This document shows positions 28,930-37,793 of a stretch of DNA of 64,000 bases, piece by piece; position 1 is the first letter of the stretch; every line of letters starts with the position of its first letter. The notes under the pieces were generated by a model that ran no database searches, was not told the origin of the DNA, and worked only from the letters and a program-made list of their open reading frames with translations. Source of the stretch: Actinobacillus indolicus. GTDB lineage: Bacteria > Pseudomonadota > Gammaproteobacteria > Enterobacterales > Pasteurellaceae. Made by a program: the position numbers and the translations under genes. The stretch is from the NCBI RefSeq assembly GCF_901764975.1, contig NZ_CABFKH010000001.1:124001-188000 (forward strand). Reading direction: 5' to 3'.

Positions 28930-30222
28930 TTATTTCTGCTTCTCCGCTCCTATTTTTTCAGATTTTACAATATAAGGCGTAACAAAAATCACTAATTCTC
29001 GTTTAGAGATTTTATCTTGGCTTTGACTAAATAAGGTTTTAATCACAGGGATACTGCCTAAAATAGGCACTTTATCTTCGCCTTTGGAAATTAAGTGTTG
29101 AAAAATACCGCCTAATACAATGGTTTCACCGTGTTTAGCTAGGACTTGCGTATTAATTTCCTGTTTATCAATCGTCACCATCGTATTATTCATTTGGTTA
29201 TTGGGGGAATTTTGGCTGATAGCGAGATCTAACAAAATTTGATTTTGTTTAGAGATATGTGGCGTGACTTCTAGCCCCAGAACTGCTTCACGAAATTCAA
29301 TGTCTGTCATTTCTTCTTTCTTACTATATACGGCATAAGGAATCTCTGTACCTTGTTTGATACTTGCTGGCTTTTTGTCCGTAGTTAGTAAACGTGGACT
29401 CGCAATAATTTCAATACTATTTTCACGTTCCAATGCGGTGAGTTCTAAATCAAGTACACGGCTATTGATTGATGCAATTTGTAAGGCAATCGAAGCAGAC
29501 GGTGTTACGGGAAAATTGACGTTTAAGTTATTGGTGGTTAATCCATTTCCTTCTAAATTCCCTGCAAATTTATAGTGATTTTCGTTAGGGGAAAATAAGC
29601 CCCAACGCACGCCAAGTTGTTGTAAATGTTCACTGCTGATGGTGACAATTCGGGCTTCAATCGCGATTTGTTCTGTTGGTTTATCTAGCTTCTGAATCAG
29701 TTGAGTAAAATTTTTAACGGAAGCCGCACTATCCTTGACGATAATGCTATTGCTACGATCATCAAAGTGAATATAGCCATTTTCAGAGAGTAAATTTCCC
29801 TGTCCTTTGGTTAAAGATTCTATTACTTCTGATGCTTTAGAATAATGTAATTTGATCGTTTTCGTAATTAATTTAGGTGGTTTTGGTATAGACGGAGCTG
29901 ATTCCATAATTGGCTTTGTTAAATTAGCGATATTTTTATTTTCTTCTTCTTTTTTATGGCTAAGGTAATAAATATTATTTTCCTTTTTTAAATGAAGTTG
30001 GTGTGTTTTAACTAAACTATTTAAGATTTCATCAAAGTGGCTTTTTTCTACCCTGAAGTTTTTAGTGTCTTTAATCTCATCTGAAATCGTAATGTTTTTT
30101 CCTGTTTCTTCAGCTAAATAGCCAATAATCTCTGCCGTTGGGGCGTTTTTTATAGAAAGTGAAATTTGTTGGTTTGCTAATACAGGAAAAGTAGCAAAAA
30201 ATAGCAGGAATAAATAACGCAT
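28930..30222 (-). CDS. comE: Competence secretin ComE (PilQ/HofQ-like)
   Basis: Outer-membrane secretin through which the uptake pilus passes and DNA enters. The 430 residues start with a signal peptide (MRYLFLLFFATFPVLA), then a secretin N-terminal domain (SIKNAPTAEIIGYLAEETGKN), an N1-type domain and the secretin core from ~residue 240 with SIEIIASPRLLTTDKKPASI, LEVTPHISKQNQILLDL and the closing VPILGSIPVIKTLFSQSQD followed by RELVIFVTPYIV. It is the last gene of comABCDE and lies 9 nt after comD. In H. influenzae a comF gene usually follows; here nusB follows instead. Confidence 0.94.
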   Translation of the reverse strand: MRYLFLLFFATFPVLANQQISLSIKNAPTAEIIGYLAEETGKNITISDEIKDTKNFRVEKSHFDEILNSLVKTHQLHLKKENNIYYLSHKKEEENKNIANLTKPIMESAPSIPKPPKLITKTIKLHYSKASEVIESLTKGQGNLLSENGYIHFDDRSNSIIVKDSAASVKNFTQLIQKLDKPTEQIAIEARIVTISSEHLQQLGVRWGLFSPNENHYKFAGNLEGNGLTTNNLNVNFPVTPSASIALQIASINSRVLDLELTALERENSIEIIASPRLLTTDKKPASIKQGTEIPYAVYSKKEEMTDIEFREAVLGLEVTPHISKQNQILLDLAISQNSPNNQMNNTMVTIDKQEINTQVLAKHGETIVLGGIFQHLISKGEDKVPILGSIPVIKTLFSQSQDKISKRELVIFVTPYIVKSEKIGAEKQK

Positions 30223-30231
30223 AAGATACTC

Positions 30232-30618
30232 CTAAAATTTTAAAGTAAATAATTTCGGGGATTGACAATTTTCTGTTTTTTGCCAATGAATATAACGAAC
30301 CGATTTAAAATCAATCTCTTTAATTTGAATAAAGGAATGGCTTAAATAGTCGTCAGGATATAAATCTATAAGCTGTTTTTTATCATCTAAAAAAATCGCT
30401 CGAATTTTATCGTCAATCTGAATGATACCGATGAGCTGTAATTTATCAAAATCCGTAGTGAGATTAATTTCATTTACCTTATCTATTGGCGAACAAGCGG
30501 TGACTTCCTCTTGATTTTTTGCAGTTTGTGGTTGATCTTGAGAGTCTTCCTTAGGATAAAAAGGATCTGCCATAGTGACAGCACTTAGAAAGATAAAATA
30601 GAAAAAGCATAATCGCAT
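30232..30618 (-). CDS. comD: Competence protein ComD (PilP/HofP-like)
   Basis: 128-residue protein with a signal peptide (MRLCFFYFIFLSAVTMA). The mature part contains KLQLIGIIQIDDKIRAIFLDD, a PilP-like small beta-domain that links the inner-membrane ComBC complex with the secretin. Assignment rests on position (fourth gene of comABCDE) and the PilP-like pattern; sequence conservation is low. Its start shares one base with the comC stop. An uptake signal lies inside it near 30490. Confidence 0.85.
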   Translation of the reverse strand: MRLCFFYFIFLSAVTMADPFYPKEDSQDQPQTAKNQEEVTACSPIDKVNEINLTTDFDKLQLIGIIQIDDKIRAIFLDDKKQLIDLYPDDYLSHSFIQIKEIDFKSVRYIHWQKTENCQSPKLFTLKF

Positions 30619-31148
30619 TAGGGCTCTCCTGTGTCAGCTTGAAAAAGTAAAGTGGCATTGAGTTGAATATGTTTCTGTTTTGTTTTTTTAGTTAAATGGA
30701 TTTCCTGAAATTTAACCGTGGTTAATTGATTAAGATCAGCAATCACATTAAGTACCTTTTGCGTAGATTGGCTAATGAATAAATAGATTTTTCTTTCTTC
30801 CATATTCCATTGAATACTGTCAATTTCTACGCTGTTTTTATCCAAGATTTGTTGAATTTGTTGATTTATTTTGGTTAATGATTCACTTTTATCTTGAGTA
30901 GGTTGATAACGTTGTTGTAATAATTTTAATTGTTGCTGTTTATGTTCGTTAATCTGTTTAAATTCAGTGAGCTGTTTTTGTTGTTGATCTATTTGCTGAT
31001 TAAGATAAAGATAATTCCCTATTGGAAATGCCATAATTAATAAAAATATTCCCGATAGAATAAATCCTTTATTTTGGTTTAAATAATATAAGCCAAGATA
31101 TAATGGATGTTGTGGCATTAAATAATACTTGGATAAGGACAATTTCAT
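30618..31148 (-). CDS. comC: Competence protein ComC (PilO/HofO-like)
   Basis: 176-residue bitopic inner-membrane protein: short cytosolic N-terminus, one helix (GFILSGIFLLIMAFPIGNYLY, residues ~28-48), then a Gln-rich coiled coil (~50-110) and a small C-terminal domain. This is the PilO/HofO architecture of the type IV pilus alignment complex. It overlaps comB by four bases and comD by one base. Confidence 0.86.
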   Translation of the reverse strand: MKLSLSKYYLMPQHPLYLGLYYLNQNKGFILSGIFLLIMAFPIGNYLYLNQQIDQQQKQLTEFKQINEHKQQQLKLLQQRYQPTQDKSESLTKINQQIQQILDKNSVEIDSIQWNMEERKIYLFISQSTQKVLNVIADLNQLTTVKFQEIHLTKKTKQKHIQLNATLLFQADTGEP

Positions 31149-31666
31149 TCTTTTTCCTTTAAATCAATATGTAGGCTAAATTCAATCTCGCTTTTTTCAC
31201 GCGTTTCAAATTGTTCTATTTGATAAAGATAATTCATTGTCTTTAATTGCTGTTCAATCTGGCTAAATTGAGTTGGGCTAGACACTTTGCCTTTGAGTTT
31301 AAAGATGGTATTTTCTGCTTGGTATAGTTGAGCTATCTCAATAATCCCTGATAATTGAATGCCTAACAGATAATTCAAAAATGCGGTAATCTGTCTGTTT
31401 TCTAGGCTTTGTGTGCTTTTATTTTGTGATTGCAAAGTCAGTTGTTCAATCTGCTGGGTTAATGCGGTTTGTTGCTCTTGGCTTTGTTGTCGCTGTTGAG
31501 CCAAAGTGTGAAATTGATGTTGTTGCTGTTGATTTTGCCAATGGATAAGCAACGCCAGTAGTGTGCTGATCACAAGACAAGCGGTGAGATAACTGAGGTT
31601 TTTTACAGATTGTGTCAGCCATTGCTGATGGCGATAGCCGTTTAGATTGATGCCTTGCCATTCCAT
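31145..31666 (-). CDS. comB: Competence protein ComB (PilN/HofN-like)
   Basis: 173 residues starting MEWQGINLNGYRHQQW, the PilN-type N-terminus that contacts the actin-like PilM homologue (INLN motif), then one membrane helix (LTACLVISTLLALLIHW), a Gln-rich coiled coil and a C-terminal ferredoxin-like region. The start lies inside comA (25-nt overlap), so the two are translationally linked. An uptake signal is present near 31571. Confidence 0.88.
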   Translation of the reverse strand: MEWQGINLNGYRHQQWLTQSVKNLSYLTACLVISTLLALLIHWQNQQQQHQFHTLAQQRQQSQEQQTALTQQIEQLTLQSQNKSTQSLENRQITAFLNYLLGIQLSGIIEIAQLYQAENTIFKLKGKVSSPTQFSQIEQQLKTMNYLYQIEQFETREKSEIEFSLHIDLKEKE

Positions 31667-32319
31667 AGACTTGCTCCTAATGCAATGAGATAAGGATAAA
31701 AATGGGGGATATCGTTCGTTTGGGAAAGCGTTTCCACATCGAATATAGGTTTGTCTGTTAGATTCTGTTTTTCAATAGTAAGTTGTTGATCTTTATACTG
31801 AATAAATTTGTCTTGAAATTGGTAACAGTATTTTTCGGTATCTTCCTGAGTAATTTCACTTAAATAGACTATCGCTCTTAAAAGGCAATGTAGCTCGCAA
31901 TCTAAAACAGCTTTGCCTTCCCACATTTCATTTTTTCTTAGTGCATATAGTTTCATTTGATAGAGTTTATTGCTATCTAATGGGGTCACTTGGTAATCAA
32001 AGGTTATTTCTGATAGGTCTAACGGTAGTGATTGCTTTAAAATCTGTATCGCTTGTTGCTCTATTCTTAATGATGAATCTAAGTTAGGTAATATGAGTGT
32101 TTTTCGCCAGATATGTGAATAAGAAACGGCTTGAATAATCTGATAGCTAAAGGGAAATTGTTGTAGGAAACTATCCGCTTCTACTTTGCTTGAAAAGTAA
32201 AAGGTGTGAGGTTGTTCTTGTTCAAAATAGACGATACAAGCGGTATTTTCTTGCCAGAAAAAGCCAACTTGAATCGGTTTGAGTTGAGGTGTTGTACGAA
32301 ATTTAAAGAATTTACTCAT
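31642..32319 (-). CDS. comA: Competence protein ComA (PilM/HofM-like)
   Basis: 225-residue cytosolic protein, first gene of the comABCDE DNA-uptake operon. It is a divergent member of the PilM/HofM actin-like family: the N-terminus FKFRTTPQLKPIQVGFFWQE and QAIQILKQSLPLDLSEITFDY fit, while nucleotide-binding motifs are weak, as in other Pasteurellaceae ComA. The identity rests mainly on position next to comB and divergent from the PBP1A gene, as in H. influenzae. A candidate CRP-S site lies about 160 nt upstream (32473-32488). Confidence 0.88.
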   Translation of the reverse strand: MSKFFKFRTTPQLKPIQVGFFWQENTACIVYFEQEQPHTFYFSSKVEADSFLQQFPFSYQIIQAVSYSHIWRKTLILPNLDSSLRIEQQAIQILKQSLPLDLSEITFDYQVTPLDSNKLYQMKLYALRKNEMWEGKAVLDCELHCLLRAIVYLSEITQEDTEKYCYQFQDKFIQYKDQQLTIEKQNLTDKPIFDVETLSQTNDIPHFYPYLIALGASLWNGKASI

Positions 32320-32439
32320 ATTTCCTTTGAATAAAAAATAGATTCTGATGTCAATTAAAACTATAATTGGCCGTTTTTATTCTGCTTATGTTCTTAAACA
32401 GAGTATTATTTTTTCGGATTTAGGTTATCTTGACCTAGA

Positions 32440-32445
32440 ATTATC
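32440..32445 (-). promoter_or_regulatory. Candidate -10 of the comA promoter
   Basis: GATAAT on the minus strand (complement of 32440-32445) lies about 38 nt downstream of the centre of the candidate CRP-S site; the -35 position (32463-32468, TCTCTT) is poor, as expected for an activator-dependent promoter. A leader of about 115 nt to comA would result. Confidence 0.35.
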
Positions 32446-32472
32446 CTTTCGTCATTTAGCAAAAGAGAATTT

Positions 32473-32488
32473 TTCGATGAAGATCGTA
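32473..32488 (-). promoter_or_regulatory. Candidate CRP-S (Sxy-dependent) site for comA, overlapping the mrcA start codon
   Basis: TTCGA-TGAAGA-TCGTA matches 8 of 10 core positions of the competence-type CRP site TGCGA-N6-TCGCA, and it is flanked by T runs on the left and A runs on the right, as such sites usually are. It spans the ATG (32477) of the PBP1A gene, so part of the match may be coding chance. Confidence 0.45.
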
Positions 32489-35086
32489 AAAATCATATTT
32501 AGTGCTTTACTTACACTAATAATTGTGGGTCTAGTTGCTGCTGGGTTTCTTTATGTTCATTTAAAAGAAGATTTGCCTGATGTAGCAAGCCTAAAAACCG
32601 TTGAACTTCAACAACCTATGCAGATTTTTACCGCAGACGGTAAGCTCATTGGGGAAGTGGGGGAACAACGCCGTATTCCTGTGAAACTTGCTGATATTCC
32701 GCAAACCTTAATTGATGCGATTATTGCGACAGAAGATACCCGTTTTTATGAACATAAGGGGATCGATCCTAAAGGCATTATGCGTGCTGTTTGGCGTTCA
32801 AGCCAAGGGGATACGCAAGGGGCGAGTACTATTACGCAACAATTAGCCCGAAACTTCTTTTTATCACCTGAACGTAAAATGGAACGTAAGCTAAAAGAAG
32901 TGATTTTGGCATTAGAAATTGAAGAAAATCTCTCGAAAAATGAAATTTTGGAGTTATATCTCAATAAAATTTATTTGGGGTATCGCTCTTATGGCGTTGC
33001 TGCCGCAGCTAAAACCTATTTTGGTAAAAAATTAGATGAGTTGACGTTATCTGAAATTGCAATTATTGCTGGATTGCCTAAAGCTCCTTCAACCATGAAC
33101 CCGCTTTTTTCCGTTAAACGTGCAGAAAATCGACGTAATGTTGTGCTTGGACGTATGCTAGAAGTCGGCAAAATTACGAAAGAGCAGTATGAGCAAGCTA
33201 AAGCTGAGACGATAAAAGCAAAATATTATGGTTCATCTTTGGAGTTTAAAGCGGACTACGTCACAGAGATGATCCGTCAGGAAATGGTAAAACGCTATGG
33301 CGAGGAAGTCGCTTATACAAAAGGGTTCCAAGTGTATGCCACAGTATTGTCTGCAGATCAAAAAGAAGCTCAAGATGCATTGCGTAATAACTTAATTGAT
33401 TATGATCGTCGTCATGGATGGCGAGGTGCAGAAAAGTTATGGAATCCAAAAGATTCAGCGTGGGATGAAGAAAAGATCGTTGATCATTTGAGTAAATTAC
33501 CAAATTCAGAGCCTTTTATTGGTGCTGTCGTATTAGCCATTTCAAAAGATAAAGCGAATATCATGCTACCAACAGGAGATCGTGCAGAAATTAAAATGTC
33601 TAGTATGCGTTGGGCAAGAAAATTTATTAATGATTCTGCCCAAGGTAAAGCTCCAACACAGGTAAAAGATGTGGTGAATGTTGGTGAACAAATTTGGGTT
33701 CGTCAAAATAGTAAAGGTGAGTGGGAGTTAGGGCAGATTCCTGATGTTAACTCTGCCTTGGTCTCTTTAAATAGTGACAATGGTGCGATTGAAGCTATTG
33801 TTGGCGGTTTTAGTTTTGAACAAAGTCGTTTTAATCGTGCAACACAATCTATGGTTCAGGTTGGATCATCGATTAAACCTTTTATTTATGCAGCCGCATT
33901 AAATAAAGGCTTGAGTCTGTCAACCACTTTAAGTGATACACCAATTACCATTACTAAACGTGGACAAAAACCGTGGACTCCTAAAAACTCACCGAATGTT
34001 TATGAAGGTTCACTGCGTTTACGTGTAGGTTTAGGTAAATCAAAAAATGTGATGATGGTTCGTGCGGTTCAAATGGCTGGCGTTGACTATGTTGCAGATT
34101 ACTTACAACGTTTTGGTTTTAACAGAGAACAATATCAAGCAACAGAAGCATTAGCTTTAGGTGCTGCATCATTTACACCGCTAGAGATGGCAAGAGCTTA
34201 TGCTGTATTTGATAATGGCGGTTATTTAATTGAGCCTTATATTATTGATCGTATTTTAGATAGTTCTGGTAATGAGTTATTTAAAGCGAATCCTGCAATA
34301 GCATGTTTAACTTGTGATGATAAGCCAGTCATTTATCCTGAGCCTGAGTATTTTGATTTTGTAAAAATTGAAGAGAAGAAACAGTCTTCTGAAGAAGTTG
34401 TTGTTGAGTCTCCAAAGGATGATGATAATGATGCGATTCCAGAGTTAGATATTAGTCCAACGGCGAAGCAAGATGCACCAAGTTTAATGGCAAATGCTGC
34501 TGCAACAAGCCAAGAAATTCGTTATGCACCAAGAGTTGTTAGCGGTGAAATTGCCTTTTTAATGCGTAGTGCTTTAAAGACAGCAATTACAGGGGAACCA
34601 GGTCAAAGTTGGAAAGGGACGAGCTGGCGTGTGGCTAATGAAATTAAGCGTAAGGATATTGGTGGTAAAACTGGGACAACCAATAATGCAAAAGTGACAT
34701 GGTATGCTGGCTTTGGGGCGAATTTAGTGACTGCAGTCTATGTTGGTTTTGATGATAATAAGCGAGAATTAGGCCGTGGTGAAGCCGGAGCGCAAACGGC
34801 ATTACCTGCTTGGATTAAATATATGAAGGTCGCATTAGCTGACAAAGAAGAGCGTGTTGAAGTATTACCGGCAAATATCATTGAAGTTAAAATCGATCCA
34901 ACAAGTGGTTTTTTAGGCAATGGATTAACCGAATTCTTCATTAAAGGTACCGAGCCAACAAAACGCTATATTGTCGAAAAAGCGATTCAAGCGCCTGGTC
35001 AACCTAAGAAGCATGAAGCACTAGAACAGCGTTTAGGTTTACCTCCTCCAGGTGTTTTACAGCACCAAGGAAAAGAATTATTCTAA
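32477..35086 (+). CDS. mrcA: Penicillin-binding protein 1A (bifunctional transglycosylase/transpeptidase)
   Basis: Class A PBP (also called ponA) that polymerises and cross-links peptidoglycan. The start is set at ATG 32477 (MKIVKIIFSALLTLIIVGLV, the membrane anchor); the open frame extends to 32348, but those 43 residues are not part of known PBP1A and cover the com promoter region. The 869 residues include the glycosyltransferase motif ATEDTRFYEHKGID (E87), GASTITQQLARN, the transpeptidase SSIK (S464), SKN and KTGTTNNAK, and an OB-like insert between them. The divergent comA and downstream aroKB match the H. influenzae order. Confidence 0.95.
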   Translation: MKIVKIIFSALLTLIIVGLVAAGFLYVHLKEDLPDVASLKTVELQQPMQIFTADGKLIGEVGEQRRIPVKLADIPQTLIDAIIATEDTRFYEHKGIDPKGIMRAVWRSSQGDTQGASTITQQLARNFFLSPERKMERKLKEVILALEIEENLSKNEILELYLNKIYLGYRSYGVAAAAKTYFGKKLDELTLSEIAIIAGLPKAPSTMNPLFSVKRAENRRNVVLGRMLEVGKITKEQYEQAKAETIKAKYYGSSLEFKADYVTEMIRQEMVKRYGEEVAYTKGFQVYATVLSADQKEAQDALRNNLIDYDRRHGWRGAEKLWNPKDSAWDEEKIVDHLSKLPNSEPFIGAVVLAISKDKANIMLPTGDRAEIKMSSMRWARKFINDSAQGKAPTQVKDVVNVGEQIWVRQNSKGEWELGQIPDVNSALVSLNSDNGAIEAIVGGFSFEQSRFNRATQSMVQVGSSIKPFIYAAALNKGLSLSTTLSDTPITITKRGQKPWTPKNSPNVYEGSLRLRVGLGKSKNVMMVRAVQMAGVDYVADYLQRFGFNREQYQATEALALGAASFTPLEMARAYAVFDNGGYLIEPYIIDRILDSSGNELFKANPAIACLTCDDKPVIYPEPEYFDFVKIEEKKQSSEEVVVESPKDDDNDAIPELDISPTAKQDAPSLMANAAATSQEIRYAPRVVSGEIAFLMRSALKTAITGEPGQSWKGTSWRVANEIKRKDIGGKTGTTNNAKVTWYAGFGANLVTAVYVGFDDNKRELGRGEAGAQTALPAWIKYMKVALADKEERVEVLPANIIEVKIDPTSGFLGNGLTEFFIKGTEPTKRYIVEKAIQAPGQPKKHEALEQRLGLPPPGVLQHQGKELF

Positions 35087-35229
35087 AATGTGATAATTCT
35101 CTTTGTTTAGGTTGAAAAGTAGGGCGATTTATTGAGATAATATCGCCCATCTTTATTTTTGGGCGATTTGTGGAAAATTCAGTAAATAAGTGTTTTAATT
35201 TTAATCACTTTTGTAAAATTCAACATAAA

Positions 35230-35265
35230 ACAGACCGCTTGTATTACACAAGCGGTCTGTTTTTT
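35230..35265 (+). terminator. Perfect inverted uptake-signal terminator after mrcA
   Basis: ACAGACCGCTTGT (35230-35242) and ACAAGCGGTCTGT (35248-35260) form a perfect 13-bp stem with a 5-nt loop and TTTTT after it. Both arms are full uptake signals; a good rho-independent terminator. Confidence 0.9.
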
Positions 35266-35313
35266 CAAATAATCACAAATCAATAATTTTAATTTTTATT
35301 CTTTAGAAAAATA

Positions 35314-35835
35314 ATGGCAGAAAAACGTAATATTTTCTTAATTGGTCCTATGGGTGCTGGTAAAAGTACTATTGGGCGTCAATTAGCACAAATGCTAAAT
35401 ATGGATTTTTTAGATTCAGATGCTGTAATTGAAGAGCGTGCAGGCGCTGATATTGATTGGATTTTTGATATTGAAGGGGAAGCTGGATTTCGTAAACGTG
35501 AAGAGCGTGTACTAAATGAGTTAACTCAATCGCATGGTTTGGTACTTTCAACAGGCGGTGGCTCTGTTCTTTCAAAAGAAAACCGTAATGTGTTATCTGC
35601 ACGAGGTATTGTTGTATATCTTGAAACTACCGTAGATAAACAGTTTGAGCGTACACAACGTGATAAAAAACGTCCGTTATTACAAACGGAAGATCCTTAT
35701 CAAACTTTGCAAGAGTTAGCAAAAATTCGTAATCCGCTTTACGAAGAAATTGCGGATATTGTTTTGCAAACTGATGAGCAAAGTGCAAAAGTAGTTGCAA
35801 CGCAAATCATTGAAATGATTGATAATTTACAGTAA
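35314..35835 (+). CDS. aroK: Shikimate kinase
   Basis: Phosphorylates shikimate at the 3-position with ATP in the aromatic pathway. The 173 residues show Walker [12 protein letters not shown] (11-21), the substrate loop [46 protein letters not shown] and the LID region [11 protein letters not shown]. This is the AroK rather than AroL type by the [12 protein letters not shown] segment. aroB follows after 14 nt. Confidence 0.97.
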   Translation: MAEKRNIFLIGPMGAGKSTIGRQLAQMLNMDFLDSDAVIEERAGADIDWIFDIEGEAGFRKREERVLNELTQSHGLVLSTGGGSVLSKENRNVLSARGIVVYLETTVDKQFERTQRDKKRPLLQTEDPYQTLQELAKIRNPLYEEIADIVLQTDEQSAKVVATQIIEMIDNLQ

Positions 35836-35849
35836 TTAAGGAAGCCAAT

Positions 35850-36938
35850 ATGTTGCAAGTCAATGTGGAGTTAAAAGAGCGTCGTTATCCTATTTCGATA
35901 GGTGCAGGATTATTAGCAGATCCAGAGAGTTACCACCCATTAAAGTCAGGGGATAAGGTGATGATCGTTTCTAATCCAACGGTTGCTTCCCATTATCTTG
36001 CAACGGTAGAACAAACGCTAAGTACTATTGGCTGTAAAGTCGATTCGGTTTTGATTCCCGATGGTGAGCAATATAAAAACCTCGACTCACTAAATCTTAT
36101 TTTTACCGCATTACTGGAAAAAAATCATAATCGTGATTCGGTGTTAATTGCGTTAGGTGGTGGTGTTATTGGTGATGTGGCAGGCTATGCCGCTGCGTCT
36201 TATCAACGTGGCATCCGTTTTATTCAAATTCCTACCACCTTATTAGCACAAGTGGACTCTTCCGTTGGGGGAAAAACGGCAGTAAACCACCCACTTGGTA
36301 AGAACATGATTGGGGCATTTTATCAGCCGATTTCGGTTATTGTTGATACCAATACCTTAAAAACCTTACCCAAACGTGAAGTGAGTGCAGGCTTAGCGGA
36401 AGTAATCAAATATGGTGCGATTTTTGATATTCAATTTTTTGAATGGCTTGAACTGCATATTGATGATCTCGTTTCCCTTGAACAGTCTGCGTTAGAGTAT
36501 TGTATTCAACGTTGTTGCCAACTAAAAGCCGATGTAGTGGCTCGTGATGAAACAGAAAAAGGCGACCGTGCTTTGTTAAATTTAGGTCACACTTTTGGAC
36601 ACGCTATTGAAGCACATCTGGGCTATGGTAACTGGTTACACGGGGAAGCGGTTGCTGTTGGTATGCTTGAAGCTGCAGCCTTATCACATATTCTAGGCGA
36701 TCTCACGGAACAAGATGTGGCTCGTTTAGAAAAATTGATTGCTCGTGCAACGTTGCCAACGATTTCGCCAGATGGTATGCAACCTGAAGAATATTTGCCT
36801 TATATGTGGCGAGATAAGAAAGTATTAAGCGGTCAGTTACGCTTGATTTTATTAAAATCACTTGGTAAGGCTTATGTTACTGCTCAAGCGACAGAAAACC
36901 AAGTTTTAGATGCCATTCGTCGATTTACTCAATTCTAA
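35850..36938 (+). CDS. aroB: 3-dehydroquinate synthase
   Basis: NAD- and metal-dependent conversion of DAHP to 3-dehydroquinate, second step of the shikimate pathway. The 362 residues show the NAD-binding [74 protein letters not shown] and [10 protein letters not shown] (metal ligands Glu and His). It is in the operon aroK-aroB-dam, with dam starting 9 nt after the stop. Confidence 0.98.
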   Translation: MLQVNVELKERRYPISIGAGLLADPESYHPLKSGDKVMIVSNPTVASHYLATVEQTLSTIGCKVDSVLIPDGEQYKNLDSLNLIFTALLEKNHNRDSVLIALGGGVIGDVAGYAAASYQRGIRFIQIPTTLLAQVDSSVGGKTAVNHPLGKNMIGAFYQPISVIVDTNTLKTLPKREVSAGLAEVIKYGAIFDIQFFEWLELHIDDLVSLEQSALEYCIQRCCQLKADVVARDETEKGDRALLNLGHTFGHAIEAHLGYGNWLHGEAVAVGMLEAAALSHILGDLTEQDVARLEKLIARATLPTISPDGMQPEEYLPYMWRDKKVLSGQLRLILLKSLGKAYVTAQATENQVLDAIRRFTQF

Positions 36939-36947
36939 ACCTCAATA

Positions 36948-37766
36948 ATGAAACAGCGAGCCTTTTTAAAATGGGCAGGTGGAAAATATCGCCTGACCGA
37001 TGAAATTAATCGGCATTTGCCAAAAAAGGCTTGTCTTGTAGAGCCTTTTGTTGGTGCAGGCTCGGTGTTTCTTAATTCCAATTTTGAGCGTTATATTCTT
37101 GCGGATATTAATCCTGATCTGATTAATTTATTTAATGTAATTAAATTAGATGTGGAGGAGTATATTCGAGAAGCAAAAACGCTTTTTAACGATCCCCAAG
37201 CTAATAGTGCAATATTTTATTATGAGCGGCGTGCAGAATTTAATCTTTCTCAAGATGTATTTCGTCGTTCTGTTTTATTTCTCTATTTAAATCGTTTTGG
37301 TTTCAATGGATTATGTCGTTATAACCAGAAACATGAATATAATGTGCCTTTTGGCGATTATAAAACACACTATTTCCCAGAAAAGGAGCTACGTTCTTTT
37401 GCAGAGAAGGCACAAAAAGCAACTTTTATCTGTGAGGATTTTCATCAAGTATTTCAATATTTGTTAGAGAATCCCGGTGATTATGTGGTCTATTGTGATC
37501 CACCTTATGCTCCTCTGAATCAAGAAACCAATTTTACCCATTATGCGGGTGGTGGTTTTTCTCTTGAGCAACAAATTGCTTTAGCAGAAAGAGCAAAACA
37601 AGCTCAGCAAGCAAAAATCCCTGTATTAATTTCAAATCACGACACCGAATTTACTCGGCAAATCTATCGTGGAGCGAAAATCAAGAAACTGAAAGTGCAG
37701 CGTCATATTGGTCAATCCAGTGATTCGCGAATTAAAGTAGACGAACTTTTCGCTCTGTTCTCTTAA
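36948..37766 (+). CDS. dam: DNA adenine methyltransferase Dam
   Basis: Methylates adenine N6 in GATC, guiding mismatch repair and replication control. The 272 residues show FLKWAGGKYRL (SAM-binding, residues 6-16), VEPFVGAGSVFLN, FGFNGLCRYN and the catalytic DPPY (184-187) in VVYCDPPYAPL. The length and order match Dam of enterics and H. influenzae. The aroK-aroB-dam arrangement is a conserved gammaproteobacterial block. Confidence 0.97.
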   Translation: MKQRAFLKWAGGKYRLTDEINRHLPKKACLVEPFVGAGSVFLNSNFERYILADINPDLINLFNVIKLDVEEYIREAKTLFNDPQANSAIFYYERRAEFNLSQDVFRRSVLFLYLNRFGFNGLCRYNQKHEYNVPFGDYKTHYFPEKELRSFAEKAQKATFICEDFHQVFQYLLENPGDYVVYCDPPYAPLNQETNFTHYAGGGFSLEQQIALAERAKQAQQAKIPVLISNHDTEFTRQIYRGAKIKKLKVQRHIGQSSDSRIKVDELFALFS

Positions 37767-37793
37767 CTTCCTTTTGTTTGTTGTAGGAATAAT

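Noticed and set aside
32348-32476. N-terminal extension of the PBP1A reading frame by 43 codons
   Set aside because: Known PBP1A proteins begin at the membrane anchor (MKIVKIIF here); the extension lacks homology and covers the divergent comA promoter region.
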